Shown here: positions 62,496 to 64,000 of the stretch, one piece after another
Numbering within the stretch: position 1 is the stretch's first letter
Layout: each line of letters opens with the position of its first letter
From: Metabacillus dongyingensis
GTDB taxonomy: Bacteria; Bacillota; Bacilli; Bacillales; Bacillaceae
NCBI RefSeq assembly: GCF_019933155.2
Contig: NZ_CP082944.1
Location: 3,598,001 to 3,662,000 of the forward strand
DNA length: 64,000 nucleotides
Direction: 5' to 3'
Notes under the pieces: generated by a model
Told to the model about the DNA's origin: nothing
Databases searched by the model: none
What the model saw: the letters and a program-made list of their open reading frames with translations, nothing else
Made by a program: the position numbers and the translations under genes

Positions 62496-64000
62496 TTAGA
62501 TAGTTTTAACCCATTCTAATGCATACTTCAAAGCTTCTTCAAGTTTTTCAGGATCCTTGCCGCCAGCCTGTGCCATATCAGGACGGCCGCCTCCGCTTCC
62601 TCCGCATCTTACAGCTACCTCTTTAATTAATTTCCCTGAGTGATAACCCTTTTCGACTAAATCGCTTGTAATTCCTGCTGCAAGACTTACTTTTTCGTCA
62701 TGAGCTGCTCCAAGAATGACAATGGCTGATCCTAATTTTTGCTTTAATTCATCGACCATTGTTCTCAGACTATTCATGTCTTTTGCATTTACTTTGCTTG
62801 AAAGAAGGGTTACACCATCAATTTGTACAGCGCTGCCCAATAAGCTTCCAGCTTCTACATTACCCAATTTAGCTGTTAATGATTCATTTTCCCTTTGAAG
62901 AGAGCGAACATCACTGAGTAGCGCTTCTACACGGCTTGCTGCATCTTTAGGATTTGATTTCAGTTTTGATGAAACCTCAGATAGAATGGATAGCTGGTCT
63001 TTTATCAGCTGATAAGCGCCTTGTCCGGTAACTGCTTCAATTCTGCGTGTGCCTGCACCGATTCCTGTTTCAGCTACAATCTTAAACAGGCCGATTGAAG
63101 CGGTATTGTCAACATGGCAGCCTCCGCACAGTTCAAGGCTGTAATCTCCTACTTGAACAACTCTGACAATATCTCCGTATTTTTCGCCGAAAAGAGCCAT
63201 AGCTCCCATTTCCTTCGCTTCAGCAATTGGTTTAAGCTCGATATTGACTCCGATGCTCTTCCAGATTTGCTCGTTTACAATTTGCTCAATCTGTTCAAGC
63301 TCTTCTGGCTGCACTTGACCAAAATGTGAAAAGTCAAATCGGAGTCTTTCAGATGTTACAAGTGACCCTGCCTGATTGACATGTCCACCAAGAACATCTT
63401 TAAGAGCCTGATGCAAGAGATGTGTCGCAGTATGGTTTTTAATGACCGCACTTCTAGTTGTTTCATTAACAGCTGCAGTTACTTCATCATTTGTTTTTAC
63501 TGTGCCGCTGATCACAACTGCAGTGTGAAGGTTTTGTCCATTTGGAGCCTTTTGTACATGCTTTACTTGCAATTTCACTGCATCATTTTCAATTGTGCCT
63601 TCATCCGCAATTTGACCGCCGCTCTCAGCATAAAAAGGAGTTTCATTTAAAATAAGCTGCACTTCATCTCCAGCAATTGCATTGTCTGTCAGCTCCCCGT
63701 CTTTCAGAAGAACAGACACTGAAGCTTTCGCTGTAAGCTGAGTGTATCCGACGAACGTGCTGTCGGCTTTAATTTCGCCAAGTACTCCGCCCTGCACCTG
63801 CATAGAATCAACATCCTGCCTAGCAGCACGTGCACGCTCCCGCTGGCCTTCCATCTCTTTTTTGAAGCCTTCATGGTCGATTTCCATTTGCTCTTCCTGT
63901 GCATACTCTTCTGTAAGTTCAACAGGGAATCCGTATGTATCATAAAGACGGAAAACGTCCGTTCCAGGAATGATGCTGCTTCCTTTAGCTTTTTGCATGT
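62496..64000 (-). CDS. alaS: Alanyl-tRNA synthetase, 3' part
   Basis: C-terminal about 500 residues of AlaRS; the start lies outside the window. The editing domain has the zinc motif [13 protein letters not shown] and CGGCHVDNT, and the C-Ala domain ends [21 protein letters not shown]. No frame break is seen. It precedes the yrzL group as in B. subtilis; a T-box, if present, is outside the window. Confidence 0.97.
   Translation of the reverse strand, partial: MQKAKGSSIIPGTDVFRLYDTYGFPVELTEEYAQEEQMEIDHEGFKKEMEGQRERARAARQDVDSMQVQGGVLGEIKADSTFVGYTQLTAKASVSVLLKDGELTDNAIAGDEVQLILNETPFYAESGGQIADEGTIENDAVKLQVKHVQKAPNGQNLHTAVVISGTVKTNDEVTAAVNETTRSAVIKNHTATHLLHQALKDVLGGHVNQAGSLVTSERLRFDFSHFGQVQPEELEQIEQIVNEQIWKSIGVNIELKPIAEAKEMGAMALFGEKYGDIVRVVQVGDYSLELCGGCHVDNTASIGLFKIVAETGIGAGTRRIEAVTGQGAYQLIKDQLSILSEVSSKLKSNPKDAASRVEALLSDVRSLQRENESLTAKLGNVEAGSLLGSAVQIDGVTLLSSKVNAKDMNSLRTMVDELKQKLGSAIVILGAAHDEKVSLAAGITSDLVEKGYHSGKLIKEVAVRCGGSGGGRPDMAQAGGKDPEKLEEALKYALEWVKTI

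Overview
The window is core chromosome of a low-GC, endospore-forming Bacillaceae bacterium, close in gene order to Bacillus subtilis from glyS (left edge) to alaS (right edge). Evidence is the gene order itself, the sporulation genes (spoIIP, gpr, sigK, yqfC, yqfD, sda, a YjcZ-type peptide), the comE competence locus, strong AGGAGG-type ribosome sites, frequent TTG/GTG starts, CIRCE and a T-box. The species cannot be fixed from the sequence. There is no rRNA, tRNA, CRISPR array, insertion sequence, prophage or integration scar. Nearly all genes read leftwards (minus strand); the few plus-strand genes are yqeW, rpsT, yqzM, comER, sda, pssA, the yrzI cluster, an SGNH hydrolase and yrzA.

Region by region: 1-2.5 kb holds glycyl-tRNA synthetase (glyQ, partial glyS) behind a glycine T-box. 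2.5-10.5 kb is a DNA/RNA maintenance run (recO, yqzL, era, cdd, dgkA, ybeY, pgpH, phoH) and the sporulation pair yqfC-yqfD. 10.5-13.4 kb is the membrane-microdomain operon yqeZ-floA-yqfB with a candidate sigma-W promoter. 13.8-24.5 kb runs from yqeY and rpsU through deoC and mtaB to the class I heat-shock operon hrcA-grpE-dnaK-dnaJ-prmA-rsmE with CIRCE. 24.6-31.5 kb has hemW, lepA, yqxA, spoIIP, gpr and rpsT. 31.5-37.6 kb has holA, yqzM, the DNA-uptake genes comEA-EB-EC and comER. A small XRE regulator with a DUF2975 membrane protein follows (37.8-38.5 kb). 38.9-43.9 kb is the tightly packed yqeG-yqeH-aroE-yhbY-nadD-yqeK-rsfS-yqeM operon. 44-47.6 kb holds the replication checkpoint gene sda under a cluster of DnaA boxes, psd and pssA, a YjcZ-type peptide, a cluster of micro-genes around yrzI, and an uninterrupted sigK. 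47.8-52.8 kb has an SGNH lipoprotein and the methionine-to-cysteine operon yrrT-mtnN-mccA-mccB-yrhC. 53-64 kb has yrrS, pbpI, greA, udk, the tRNA uridine-34 genes trmR-trhP1-trhP2, mltG, yrzB, ruvX, yrzL and the 3' part of alaS.

Most of the window is ordinary. The parts that repay a closer look are small: (i) a promoter-driven cluster of micro-ORFs at 46.2-46.85 kb, where an 18-codon ORF next to yrzI matches, by length and its Glu-Lys site, what I remember of the ribosome-dependent Rae1 nuclease target S1025 of B. subtilis, and two hairpins with identical arms lie upstream; (ii) five DnaA-box-like 9-mers in 100 bp before sda; (iii) a family of about 122-bp dispersed repeats in four intergenic gaps; (iv) two places where the Shine-Dalgarno sequence of a gene lies inside the 3' arm of the preceding terminator; and (v) a terminator overlapping the phoH stop codon, which leaves almost no room for a promoter before pgpH.
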